From positions 12,248,485 to 12,312,484 of the forward strand of contig CM057823.1 of NCBI GenBank assembly GCA_030068075.1: a stretch of DNA of 64,000 nucleotides, written 5' to 3'. Positions 36,391 to 45,742 of this stretch are shown piece after piece. The notes under the pieces are model-generated. The model was given only the letters and a program-made list of their open reading frames with translations. It was not told where the DNA came from and did no database searches. A program made the translations under genes and the position numbers. Positions within the stretch are counted from its first letter, which is position 1. Each line of letters starts with the position of its first letter. Origin of the DNA: Paguma larvata (Eukaryota; Chordata; Mammalia; Carnivora; Viverridae).

Positions 36391-37534
36391 AAATAAATAA
36401 ATAAATAACATTCAAATCGGAAATGAAGAATTAAAACTATCTCTATTCACCGATCACATGATCCTACGTATAAAAATCCCAAAGAATCTACAAGAAATCT
36501 ACTAGATCTAATAAGAAAAGTCAGCAAAGTTGTAGGATACAAGATCAACACACAAAAAGTCAGCGTTTTCTAAACTAGCAATGAACTATCTGAAATGATA
36601 TTATGAAAGTAATTTCATTAATAGCATCTAAACGAATAAAATACCTAAGACTGAATTTATCCACGAAGGTGAAAAACTTGTATACTGCCAAAACATTGCT
36701 GAAAAAGATTTTATAGATACCAATTAATGGAAAGACATCCATGTTCATGGATAGAAACACTTCATATTGATAAGGTGCCAATTACACCCAAAGCTAACTA
36801 CAGATTCAACGTAATATCTACCAAAATTCCAACAGCCTTTTTTCCAGATATGAAAAAGTCAATCCTCAAATTCATATGGAATTCCAAGGGCCTTGAATAG
36901 CCATAACAGTGTTCAAAAAGAATAAAGTTGGAGACTCACACTTCCCAATTTCAAAACATACTGCAAAACTACATTGATCAAAACAGTGTGGTGCTGGCAT
37001 AAGAATAAACATACAGATCAGCAGAACAGAATTGAGTTTCCAGAAATTAATTCTTACATTCATGGCCAACTGATTTTTGACAAGATGCCAAGTCCATTCA
37101 GTGAAAAAATAAGTTCTTCAATGGATGATGTTGCAACAATTGGATTTCCACACACAAAAAGGGAAATTGGACCTCTATCTCACACCATATACAAAAATTA
37201 ACTCAAAGTATATTGATTCAAATATAAGAGCTAAGACTATAAAAAACTCTTAGAAGAAAACATAGAGGTAAACCTTCATGACTGGACTTGGGAACAAATT
37301 CTTAAACATGACAACAAAAGCACAAGCAACAAAAGAAAAAATAGATACACTGGACTTTATCAAAGTTTCAAACTTTTATAAATAAAAGAACATTATCCAA
37401 AAGTATGACGACAATCTACAGAATGGGAGAAAAGATCTCTAAATCGTATTTCTGGTAAGTATTTAATAAAGAGAAATAAAGATGTCATACAATGCAATAA
37501 CAAAAAGATAACTCAATTTAAAAATGGGTAAATG

Positions 37535-38970
37535 GACGTTCATCGCCCCTCATCCCAGCCTTCCCCTTACCCCTGTCCTTCTCACCTCCCCTTTCCTCCT
37601 CATCTTTCCCCTTTTCTTCCCAGAACCCTCACCCTTGGGTCTGGAAGAACTGCTGGTGGACACACACGAGGTGTAAACGAGGCAGGAGAGGGAGGTGTGG
37701 GGCTTCCAGACAGACAAGGACTCCCTATCTCCATCCACAGCCCTCTTATCTTGCTGCCCAAAGTGGAGACAGAAGCCCTGGGACTGGCTCAATCGCATAG
37801 GGAACAGGGGCAGACGCCAGAAAACATGCAAGCATCTCAGTTTAAAATGAAGATCTTGAAGAGCTCTGTCCAGTGTGTGGCGATAAAGTGTTTGGATACC
37901 ATTAAGGGTTCCTCACCTGCGAAAGCTGCAAAGGGATTTTTAAGGCCGGTCCAAAGTAATAACAAGGTACACATGTATAGAAAATCAGAACTGCCAAATT
38001 GATAAAACACAGAGAAAGTGTTGTCCTTACTGTCAATTTCAAAAAATGTCTGTGTGTTGGAATGAAGCTAGAAGCGGTAACAGCCGACGAAAGGTGCAGG
38101 GGAAGGAATAAATCTGGGGCAGTGTACAAGAGAGACAGGTCCCTAAAACAACAGAAAAAAATCCTCATCCGCACCCGTGGACGTAAGCTAGAAGCCATGT
38201 CTCAGGTGATCCAAGCAATGCCCTCTGAGCTCATCATCTCTTCTGCAATTCAGAACATCTAGTCTACCTCCAAAGGCCTACTTTCCGAGCCATGTTACCT
38301 TACCTCCTATAGACTATGACAGAAGTCCCTTTGTAACATCATTAGCATGACAAGGCCACCTCAAGGCAGCCTGCAAGGTTACCAAACACATGTCAGTCAG
38401 TCTCCTAGCCAGCCATCAAGTCTGAGTACCCAGACCCCTACACCAGCTCTCGGGAGTCAATAATGGGTTATATTCCTCCATGGAGAGTTATCTGACACGC
38501 TCCCCAACGAGCATCCCACATCTGATACTGCAACTCATAAAGTGTGAGTCAGATGAGCCTCAAGTCCAGGCCAAAGTCATAGCCTATTTGCAGCAAGAGT
38601 AAGCACAAAAAGCTGAGCACATTTGGGCTTATGTGCAAAATGGCTGATCAAACCCTCTTCTCCATTGTTGAGTGGGCCGAAAGTAGTAACTTCTTCAAAG
38701 AACTTAAGATATGGGGGAGGTGCCTGGGTGGCTCAGTCGGTTAAGCGGCCGACTTCAGTTCAGGTCATGATCTCAAGGTCTGTGAGTTCGAGCCCTGCGT
38801 CGGGCTCTGTGCTGATGGCTCAGAGCCTGGAGCTTGCTTCAGATTCTGTGTCTCCCTCTCTCTCTGCCTTTCCCTTGCTCACACTCTGTCTCTATGTCTC
38901 TCAAAAATAAAATAAAATAAAATAAAATGCTAAAAAAAAAAAAAAAAGATATGGGACCAGCTATTACAAC
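37535..38970 (+). pseudogene. NR5A2: NR5A2 (LRH-1) processed pseudogene
   Basis: Intronless retrocopy of the orphan nuclear receptor. The N-terminal part reads LPKVETEALGL...EQGQTPENMQ, matching the longer (mouse-type) N-terminus. A deletion after SQFKM leads into the DNA-binding domain (ELCPVCGDKV at about 37,862; CESCKG at about 37,919), then [20 protein letters not shown] and [15 protein letters not shown] (38,185-38,235), the hinge, and the start of the ligand-binding domain ([12 protein letters not shown] near 38,643). At least six in-frame stops and several frameshifts make it non-coding. Homology I can read stops near 38,970 after DQ-LLQ. It sits inside an L1 and is itself hit by a SINE at 38716. 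Confidence 0.9.
38716..38944 (+). mobile_element. SINEC_Fc-like SINE in the NR5A2 retrocopy
   Basis: Perfect 10-base duplication AAGATATGGG (38706-38715, 38945-38954), so it postdates the retrocopy. Confidence 0.95.
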
Positions 38971-40324
38971 TTATAATACCCCTTTCAAGAGAGACCTAAC
39001 TCTGTTCCTAAATAAAATATTCTTGGTGCTGAAAACAAATTTTCCTTCACTTTCATATATTATAAGATTTACAGAGTTAGAAAAATCTTATGACCTTGAC
39101 ATCAGGACTATCACAGGTTAAGTTTACGGGGCTTTTATTATATGTAGTTTTTATTTTGTGGGGGCAGGGGGAGGATAGCATTTCATGTAACCTATAGGAA
39201 ATTTGGGGTTTTTTTTGTTCTGAATAGTAGAATGTCTTTACTTATTCCCTTTAACCCAGATGGTTTATGGCAGAAAATTTAAGTCTATGTGAACCAGCAA
39301 CCTAGGGAACTTCTTAAAAATTACCAAGTAAAAAGTCATAATGGTGCCAACTTAAAAGAAAAACTACCAACATTGAGTTGTGTTTAGACCCTCAAGTAAA
39401 AATGACACCACTGGTTAGTAGTATCAAATGGGTCTTTAACTACCTGCTTACTTTGACATTTGGTTGGTAAAGCCTTTGTTTTCAGAGCAGATTCTAAAGT
39501 ATGTTTACTGCTATCGGATAGGGCTCGGACAAATGGTGAGTGCTAGTCTACTTGGCTCAGGTTTTAGTTCTCATTATCTATGTCTATCGTTGATTTTAAT
39601 GGATTGGTACACTGTAAACACAGTTCTTGTTTATATAAGGATCTATGTTTAACTACATATTATATTTCCTGACGCTTAAGACTGAATTAATGTGGGGAAG
39701 TGATATAGAAGTTTGGAATCTAAAAGTAGCTACCAAAGCACATTTGGTAGTCAGTGGTTTCATTCTCTGTTTTAAGAACAAAGTGAATCCTGGATTCGAT
39801 TTCTCAGTGTATCCATTACAAAATCAGTTTCTCCCTTTTCTGGTCATGGGGGTAGATGTGGCTACAAAATATCTGTGGCTTCTGGCCACCTAGGACTTTT
39901 GGAAGAAATCTAAAACTCTTTGAGAAAAGACAATACAAAGCAGACTTTTTAATATAAAGGGTGACTGTTTAAAACTGTGTAGACAGACTAGGGAATACCG
40001 AAGCTGTGTGCGAGTGGAAGATAGTGCTTTTCATAGCAGTCTTCATTACTGCGATTTGTACGGGGAAACAAAAATGTTATCTGAACGGATCCAGCTAAGG
40101 TGATAGAATACGACCGCCATGCTATTAGGACTATTGACATACCCAGTTCTTTCCTCTCTTGGTCTTTATCACTCTACTTAAAGATGGCTGAAGGTGGAGA
40201 CACATACTAGGCTGCAGAGGACAAGCCGAATGCATTGAGTTAGCACAGTCAGGCCAGATATTTTCTGAGTATGTAATCACTCTGTCATAATCATAGTGTT
40301 TTTCACTAATAATAAAAACAAATA
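38971..40324 (+). other. Non-repetitive segment inside the split L1, possible retrocopy 3' UTR
   Basis: No known repeat or coding match. It lies between the NR5A2 homology and a SINE, within the 4.1 kb that splits one L1, so it is most simply the 3' UTR of the same retrotransposed transcript. This is inference; an independent insertion cannot be excluded. Confidence 0.4.
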
Positions 40325-40535
40325 GGGGCACCTGGGTGGCTCAGTCAGTTAAGTGTCTAGCTCTTGATTTCAGCTCAGCTCATGATCTCACAGTTCATGA
40401 GTTCAAGCCCTACACTGGGCTCCACACTGACGGTGAGGAGTTGGCTTGGGATTCTCTCTCTCACCCTCTCTCTCTGCCCCTCCCCCGACTGATATCTCTC
40501 TCCCCCCACCTCTTAAAATAAACTTAAAAAAAAAA
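40325..40535 (+). mobile_element. SINEC_Fc-like SINE
   Basis: GGGGCACCTGGGTGGCTCAG head, CT body and A tail. Confidence 0.93.
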
Positions 40536-40689
40536 AGAAGGAAACTTCCTGGTGTTCTTAAATTTACAACTTTGTCTTTAAGAGACAGGCAAGGTATCGG
40601 AAATGAAAATGATAATTTTAGGTACAACTGAAAGTTTAAGAAAGGCCAAAGTGAGGAAAGCACAACTGACCTTTGCAGGCAGATGGACT

Positions 40690-40915
40690 CACTCTGGGTT
40701 ACAGTTTCGCTACTTAATTAACTATGTCAATCTCTGAACTTTTAGGTTCCCCAACTGTAAAACCGTACATGTAGTATTTACAGTGCAGGGAGGCATGGAG
40801 GGAATAACAATAATTTCACTGAAGAAGTTTTACAAGGAATAAATGAGACTATGTGGGCAAAATATCTACTACTGGGGGCCTGGCATACATTTTATGCTCA
40901 ATAAATCAGTGTCAT
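40690..40915 (+). mobile_element. MIR-like fragment
   Basis: Worn MIR wording (CCCCAACTGTAAAACCG, AATAAATGAGACTATG, GGGCCTGGCATAC, GCTCAATAAAT). If the surrounding insertion is a retrocopy, this MIR was carried in its 3' UTR. Confidence 0.55.
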
Positions 40916-40931
40916 TTAAAAAATAAATAAA

Positions 40932-41362
40932 GGGGCACCTGGGTGGCTCAATTGGTTAAGCATCCAACCCTTTTTTTTAAATATTTTTTGTTAATGTTTA
41001 TTTTTGAGTGAGAGAGAGAGAGAGAGACAGAGCACAAGAGGAGGAGGGGCAGAGACAGAGGGAGACACAGAATCCGAAGCAGGCTCCAGGCTCTGAGCTG
41101 TCAGCACAGAACTGGACATGGGGCTTGAACTCATGAACCACGAGACCATGACCTGAGTCAAAGTTGGATGCTTAACCGACTGAACCACTCAGGCGCCCCA
41201 GTATCCAACTCTTGATTTTAGCTCAGATCATGATCTGACAGTTCATGTAATCGAGCCCCACCATCAAGCTTTGCGCTGAAAGCATGGAGCCTGCTTGGAA
41301 TTTTCTCTCTCCCTCTCTCTCTGCCCTCCAGCGCATGCTCTCTCTCTCTGTCCAAATAAATA
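40932..41362 (+). mobile_element. SINEC_Fc-like SINE split by another SINE
   Basis: Head at 40932-40970 and remainder at 41201-41362; the copy between is antisense. The split occurs at CATCCAACCC / TATCCAACTC. Confidence 0.9.
40971..41200 (-). mobile_element. SINEC_Fc-like SINE inserted in a SINE
   Basis: Complete antisense copy from the T-run to CAGGCGCCCC. Confidence 0.93.
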
Positions 41363-41600
41363 GGGGCACCTGGGTGGCTCAGTCGGTTAAGCGCCCGACT
41401 TTGGCTCAGGTCATGATCTCACCATTCGAGAATTTGTGCCCTGCGTTGGGCTACGTTAGGCTCTGTGCTGACAGCTCAGAGCCTGGGGCCTGCTTCAGAT
41501 TCTGTCTCCCTCTCGGTCTGCCCCTCCCCCGCTTAACTCTGTCTCTCTCAAAAGTAAATAAACATTAAAAAAGTTTTTAATAAATAAATAAATAAACCTA
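41363..41600 (+). mobile_element. SINEC_Fc-like SINE
   Basis: Third copy in the cluster, followed by an AAATAAATAAATAAA tail. Confidence 0.92.
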
Positions 41601-42135
41601 AAAAAATAAAAATAAAAGTAGGCAAAAACTTGAGCGGACATTGCTCCAAAGAAGATATACCAAAGAGCCAATAAGCACATGAAAAGACGCTCAGCATCAT
41701 TAGTCACTAAGGAAATGCAAATCAAAACTACAATAAGATATCACTTCACTTCGCCAGCCAGGATGGCTATAATAAGAATAAGAATTACAAGAAAGAGTAA
41801 GAAAATCATTTGGAGATGATATGGCGAAACTAGAACCCACATCGCTGGTTAAATGTAAAACAGTGCTGCTGCCCATGTCGCTGGGCAGTTAGTTCCTCAA
41901 CAATGAAACACGGAATTATCACATGATCCAGCAAGTCCACTCCTAGATATATATATATATATATACACAAAAGAATTGCAAACAGGCACTCAAGCAGGTA
42001 TTTGTAAGCCAATGTTCACTGCAGCATTATTCACAACAGCCAAGAGTGGAAAAAAGACAAGTGTCCTTCAACAGATGAACATAAAATAGAATATAAACAC
42101 ACGATGAAATATTACTCAGCCATAAAAAATACCTT

Positions 42136-42347
42136 TTATTTTTTTTAATTTATTTATTTTTTTGAGAGAGAGACAAAGTGTGAGCAGGGGAGGAGCAGAG
42201 AGAGAGAGGGAGACACAGAAGCTAAAGCGCGTTCTGGGCTCCGAGCTGTCAGCACAAAGCCCGATGCGGGGCTCAAACCCACAGACTGTGAGATCATGAC
42301 CTGAGCCGAAGTCAGACGCCCAACCGACTGAGCCACCCAGGCGCCCC
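42136..42347 (-). mobile_element. SINEC_Fc-like SINE
   Basis: Antisense, T-run to CAGGCGCCCC; within the L1. Confidence 0.94.
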
Positions 42348-42353
42348 AAGTTT

Positions 42354-42557
42354 TGTTTTTTTTTTTGACGTTTATTTTTGAGAGACAAATAGAACGTGAG
42401 CAGGCAAGGGGTAGAGAGACGGAAACAGAATCTGAAGCAGGTTCCAGGCTCTGAGCTGTCAGCACAGAGCCCGACGAGGGGCTCGAACTCACAAACCATG
42501 AGATCATGACCTGAGATGAAGTCGGACACTTAACCAACTGAGCCACCCAGGCACCCC
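42354..42557 (-). mobile_element. SINEC_Fc-like SINE
   Basis: Second antisense copy in tandem with the previous one; the L1 resumes right after it. Confidence 0.94.
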
Positions 42558-42838
42558 AAAAGAAATTAAGTTCTGATACATGGTACAACATGAATGAACC
42601 TTGAAAGCATTATGCTGAATGAAATAAGCTAGATGCAAAAGCACAAATATTTTTAAAAAATTAAAATTAAAAACTGTTTAAGACCTTAAACATTATATGA
42701 TTTCAGAATGGGCAAATTCATAGAGAGAGATTATATTAGAGCTTACCAGGGGCTAGGCAGAAGGGGCAATGGGGAGTTATTGAATAATTAACCAGTTAGA
42801 ATTTGTTTGGGGTGAAAAAGTTTTAAAAATGGCGATGA

Positions 42839-43058
42839 GGGCGCCGGGGTGGCTCAGTCGTTTAAGCACCAGACTTCAGCTCAGGTCATGATCTCAGGGT
42901 TCTTGCATTCGAGCCCCGGGCCTGGCTCTGCTCAGAGCCTGGAGCCGCCTTCGGATTCTGTGTCTCACTCTTCCTCCACCCCTCCCCCACTTTTGCTCTG
43001 TCTCTCTCCCCGTCTCTCAAAAAAATGAATAAACCTCAAAAACAATTTTTTAAAAACA
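42839..43058 (+). mobile_element. SINEC_Fc-like SINE
   Basis: GGGCGCCGGGGTGGCTCAG head in the L1 3' UTR, which rejoins at GATGATGGCTGTGCAAC. Confidence 0.93.
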
Positions 43059-43161
43059 GGGATGATGGCTGTGCAACCTAGCGATTATAATTAATGTCAC
43101 CGAACTGTACACTGAGAAACTGTTACAGTGGCATATTTTGTCACATATATTTTACCAGTGT

Positions 43162-43365
43162 TTTCTACTTTTCTTTAATATTTTATTTATTTTTTGATAG
43201 AAAGAGAGAGAGCACAAGCAGGGGAGGGGCAGAGAGAGAGGGGGACAGAGGATCCAAAGTGGGCTCTGCGCTGACAGGCTGTCAAGGGCTAGAACCCATA
43301 AACTGTGAGATCATGACCTGAGCCAAAGTTGGGAGGCTCAACTGACTGAGCCATGCGGGCACCCC
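43162..43365 (-). mobile_element. SINEC_Fc-like SINE
   Basis: Perfect 9-base duplication TTACCAGTG (43152-43160, 43366-43374). Confidence 0.93.
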
Positions 43366-43384
43366 TTACCAGTGGTTTTTTTTC

Positions 43385-43922
43385 TTTAAAAGATCCTTCA
43401 GATGACGCTGTTTCCCTGACAAATTTCTCCAACAGCTTCCCACCTCCTTCAGAATGAAAACCTAAATTTTCAAAATACCCTACCAGGTCCTACACTATCT
43501 GTCCCCTGCTCTTTCCTGGATGACTTTATCTCCTCCACTTCCTCCTTTACTATCTCATTCTGCTTTAACTCCCTGGCCTCCTAGACTGCTCTTTGAACAC
43601 ACCAAACAGGCTTCCTCAGGGCCTTTGCACTTTCTCCCCCCCCAAACCATAGCCACAGAACTAGCTTTCCTTCAGCTCTTCACTCAAAAATTACCTTTTC
43701 AGCGAGGCCTTCCCTGACAAGCTATTGTAAACCTGCAGCTCCTTACTCCCGCCCACAGTCATCATCCCTCTGTCTTTTTATTATTCTCCAAAAGATTTTC
43801 AACATCTGACCTACTGGACATTTGACTTATTATCTCTCTCCAAGATTTGTGTCCGTTTTGTTTAGTGTTGGTATCCCCAAAGCCTAGGAGAGTGGCCAAT
43901 AAATATTTGTTGAATGAATAAA
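43385..43922 (+). mobile_element. L2 (LINE-2) 3' end
   Basis: Diagnostic L2 tail: CTCAGGGCCTTTGCAC, GAGGCCTTCCCTGAC, TGTCCGTTTTGTTTAGTG, and AATAAATATTTGTTGAATGA at the end. Confidence 0.85.
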
Positions 43923-44575
43923 AGGAGACCACTCTTCAATGAAATCCCAATCTAAAATGCCCTATCCAACGCAATATCCCTACAAATTAACATACCGAAT
44001 TATACAAAACCTGAAGTACTAGGGCTTAAAGACTGCTAAATAAGCATCCTAAGGATTTCATTACCCTCTTCCCTAGGGGCTGGTATTTTTACATACTCCA
44101 ATCTATCCAGAAAACAACTCGGATTCAACCAAGGGGGGAAAAAAGGATTACAGGATTTAAACTCAAGAAATCCAACTTAATTTGCTAAAGTACACATAAC
44201 AGGTTATCTCCCTCGACTTTGTTATGAAAACATGGAGTGGCTCCATTTCTGCAGCAGTAAAGGCTGGATCCGAGAGCCTCAATCCCAAGGGCTCACGACA
44301 GGCAACCGGTGGCACAAGCTGCAGGGCAGAGGGACGGGAAAGCTCACTTTTTGACTGACAGAAGCCCTGGGAAGGCCTGCGGCACGTGGGGGGCCCTTTC
44401 CCTGTGCGCTCCGGAGGAGGAAAGGGGCAGGAGGACGCCTTTCTAACGCACCTCCCACACACTGCCCAGCGGCCTGCGCTTCGGGACTGAGCACGCACCC
44501 CCAATGTCTGGGAAAGCTAGAATCATACCCCAGGGTCCGGGGCTGGCTGAAACAGGGGTAGGGAGGACACGTTAC
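43923..44575. other. Start of WRN intron 1, unique
   Basis: No repeat or gene; GC content rises toward the CpG island from about 44,260. Confidence 0.6.
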
Positions 44576-44785
44576 CCTGAGAAGAGCCAGTTCAACGGGT
44601 CTCCTCCTTCAGCTGGATGACTTGTGAAGCGCCACAACAGCAGGGCCTGAAACCCAGGCATCCGGGCTGGACACCCAACCCAACAAACCTTATTCCCGCG
44701 CTGCAGAGCGCACGCCTTCGCGTCACGGCGCCCACGGGACACATCAGCTGGGAGCGACCGATCTTCTCCACCCTTCCCTCCCGGG
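44576..44785 (-). other. WRN: WRN exon 1, non-coding 5' UTR (5' end approximate)
   Basis: The minus-strand sequence upstream of a CTCAGG/GTAACG donor closely resembles the human WRN exon 1 UTR I recall (the stretch with CGGATGCCTGGGTT and the GGCTGAAG-like run before the donor). The donor fixes the 3' edge at 44576. The transcription start is not visible; GC boxes at 44790-44811 suggest initiation just downstream of them, so the 5' edge is an estimate. The exon lies inside the CpG island and contains an upstream ATG at 44661-44659. Confidence 0.75.
44659..44661 (-). promoter_or_regulatory. WRN upstream start codon opening an overlapping uORF
   Basis: An ATG in exon 1 (weak context: C at -3, C at +4) opens a frame that runs through the exon 1 donor. 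If exon 1 joins exon 2 at 8134, it stays open through the exon 2 UTR and stops at a TGA whose last base is the seventh base after the A of the WRN start codon. It would encode about 44 residues and overlap the main ATG. This is inferred from the splice join and would reduce WRN translation unless scanned past. Confidence 0.5.
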
Positions 44786-44789
44786 TCTG

Positions 44790-44811
44790 CCCCGCCCCCG
44801 TCCCCGCCCCC
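44790..44811 (-). promoter_or_regulatory. Two Sp1-type GC boxes
   Basis: Two copies of CCCCGCCCCC (44790-44799 and 44802-44811) read GGGGGCGGGG on the WRN strand, immediately upstream of the inferred WRN start. Human WRN is known to have a TATA-less, Sp1-responsive promoter, so the position fits. Confidence 0.75.
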
Positions 44812-44867
44812 GTCCTCCACTAGTCGTGCGCTGCAGCCCTCCCATCAAGCCCAGCTGGCTAGGCGGC

Positions 44868-44877
44868 GCGCATGCGC
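44868..44877. promoter_or_regulatory. NRF1 consensus palindrome
   Basis: GCGCATGCGC is the exact palindromic core of the NRF1 motif and is common in CpG-island bidirectional promoters. It lies between the two divergent genes, so it may serve both. Confidence 0.75.
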
Positions 44878-44898
44878 AAGGACTCTCGCTGCCGCTGA

Positions 44899-44920
44899 GC
44901 ATTCCGGGAAACGTAGTCCC
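44899..44920 (-). promoter_or_regulatory. ZNF143/THAP11 (M4, SBS-like) element
   Basis: The minus strand reads ACTACGTTTCCCGGAATGC, matching the M4 core ACTAYRNNNCCCR and the longer ZNF143/THAP11 motif. It sits 22 bases from the NRF1 site. Confidence 0.7.
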
Positions 44921-45147
44921 TGTGCGGGTGCCGGTGGGCCGCCAGAGTCCTGCATCCCGGAGGAACCTGGAGAAGTCACAACAGTCTCGCCACCCGCGTC
45001 CTCATTGCCATCTTCACACCTGTCCAGTCACCTCGCACTCACGGTCCATCCCCGCGCGCCGGGCTTCGGTCAGGGCGCGCCCCGAGGAAGAGCGCGAGAC
45101 ATTCTCTTCCCTTCAGCGGGCTGTGCTGGAGGAGGCGGGGTCCACGG

Positions 45148-45181
45148 CCCGCCCCCCGCCGCCACCCCCCCCTCCCCTCCC
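45148..45181 (-). other. Candidate G-quadruplex tract
   Basis: The plus strand is an almost pure C tract with several runs of three to eight C; the minus strand therefore has at least four G-runs separated by one to four bases. It lies in the PURG 5' UTR/promoter area. Confidence 0.55.
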
Positions 45182-45227
45182 GGCGGGTATCGGGCCGGTG
45201 CCCGAAGAGAGGCGGCGGCCCCCGCAG

Positions 45228-45395
45228 CGGCCGCAGGAGGGGCGGCGGCGGCGGGCGCCGCAGGCGATGCCCCTGCCCGGCTGCTCCGGCGGGGGACGGT
45301 GCCAGCGGCGGCGGCGGCGGCGGGGGAGTTGGCGGGGGGCAGCGGCTGCGGCGGCTGCAGCAGAGGGGCCGAGAGCTGGCGGCGGCGGCGGTCGT
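45228..45395 (+). repeat. GGC/CGG trinucleotide-rich 5' UTR
   Basis: Several short perfect GGC runs, the longest about six units near 45,305-45,323, lie upstream of the PURG start. Open frames here give poly-Ala/Gly/Arg on both strands and are composition artefacts. Confidence 0.7.
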
Positions 45396-45418
45396 GAAGG
45401 GCATCGGTAGCGGCGGTG

Positions 45419-45740
45419 ATGGCAGTGTCGATGTGAGTGTTTACTGGCTGGGGACCCCGGGGCTGCCGAGCCCGAGGCCGGCGGCCCGGAGGCGAGCGGG
45501 AGGCCAGGGCGGCGGAGGGATGCTGTGTGCGCGGCGCGGAGCCGGGAGACGCCGCCTGTCGCCGCCGACGGTCGGGCAGAGGCGGGAGCCGGGCGCTGCG
45601 GCGGCGGGCGCCGTGCACCGCGGCCCGGTGTGGGGGTCCCGGGCGGAGGCGGGGGCAGCGCAGGCCGAGGGGCGTCTGCGATTGTTCTCAACACCCCTCC
45701 CCCACCCCACCCCGTGTGTCTGTTTGTCACTTGCAGCTGA
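45419..45740 (+). promoter_or_regulatory. PURG five-codon uORF ending just before the main ATG
   Basis: ATG-GCA-GTG-TCG at 45419 reads AT/C then TGA across the putative splice, with the TGA at 45738-45740 only two bases before the PURG ATG at 45743. If the intron is retained, the frame reads ATG-TGA and also stops after five codons at 45436. Seen in sequence; a translational effect is inferred. Confidence 0.45.
45433..45736 (+). other. PURG: Putative PURG 5' UTR intron
   Basis: A GTGAGT donor at 45433 (preceded by TCGAT, not the ideal AG) and a pyrimidine-rich tract ending TCACTTGCAG at 45736 would remove 304 bases, leaving the ATG six bases into the next exon. The acceptor is convincing and the donor moderate. 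If unspliced, the coding sequence is unchanged. Confidence 0.5.
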
Positions 45741-45742
45741 AG

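Larger units (their letters stand above)
35456..37530 (+). mobile_element. L1 ORF2 fragment, left part (split by a retrocopy)
   Basis: ORF2 RT wording from AACCAAGTGAGATTTATCCC (RT motif [15 protein letters not shown]) to AATTTAAAAATGGGTAAATG, with many stops. Contains a (CA)n tract at 35,620-35,663 and three SINE pieces. The element resumes at about 41,610. Confidence 0.8.
41610..43375 (+). mobile_element. L1 ORF2 3' end and 3' UTR, right part of the split L1
   Basis: Resumes at GCAAAAACTTGAGCGGACAT (consensus continuation of the 37.5 kb end), then AAGAAGATATACCAAAGAGC, ATTACTCAGCCATAAAAAA and the 3' UTR to ACATATATTTTACCAGTG. A (TA)n run lies at 41,947-41,965. Split by four SINEs. Confidence 0.8.

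Noticed and set aside
37532..38002. 156-codon open frame at the start of the NR5A2 retrocopy
   Set aside because: It shifts between frames relative to the parent protein and ends in the zinc-finger region; a decayed copy, not a gene.
44826..45730. Several long open frames on both strands in the CpG island (up to 205 codons)
   Set aside because: They are Ala/Arg/Gly/Pro-rich products of GC-rich composition without conserved domains; they overlap each other on both strands and lie in 5' UTR/promoter sequence.
45437..45742. In-frame N-terminal extension of PURG
   Set aside because: The upstream frame starts with GTG, not ATG, lies within a putative intron, and the known PURG start MERARRR has a strong context.
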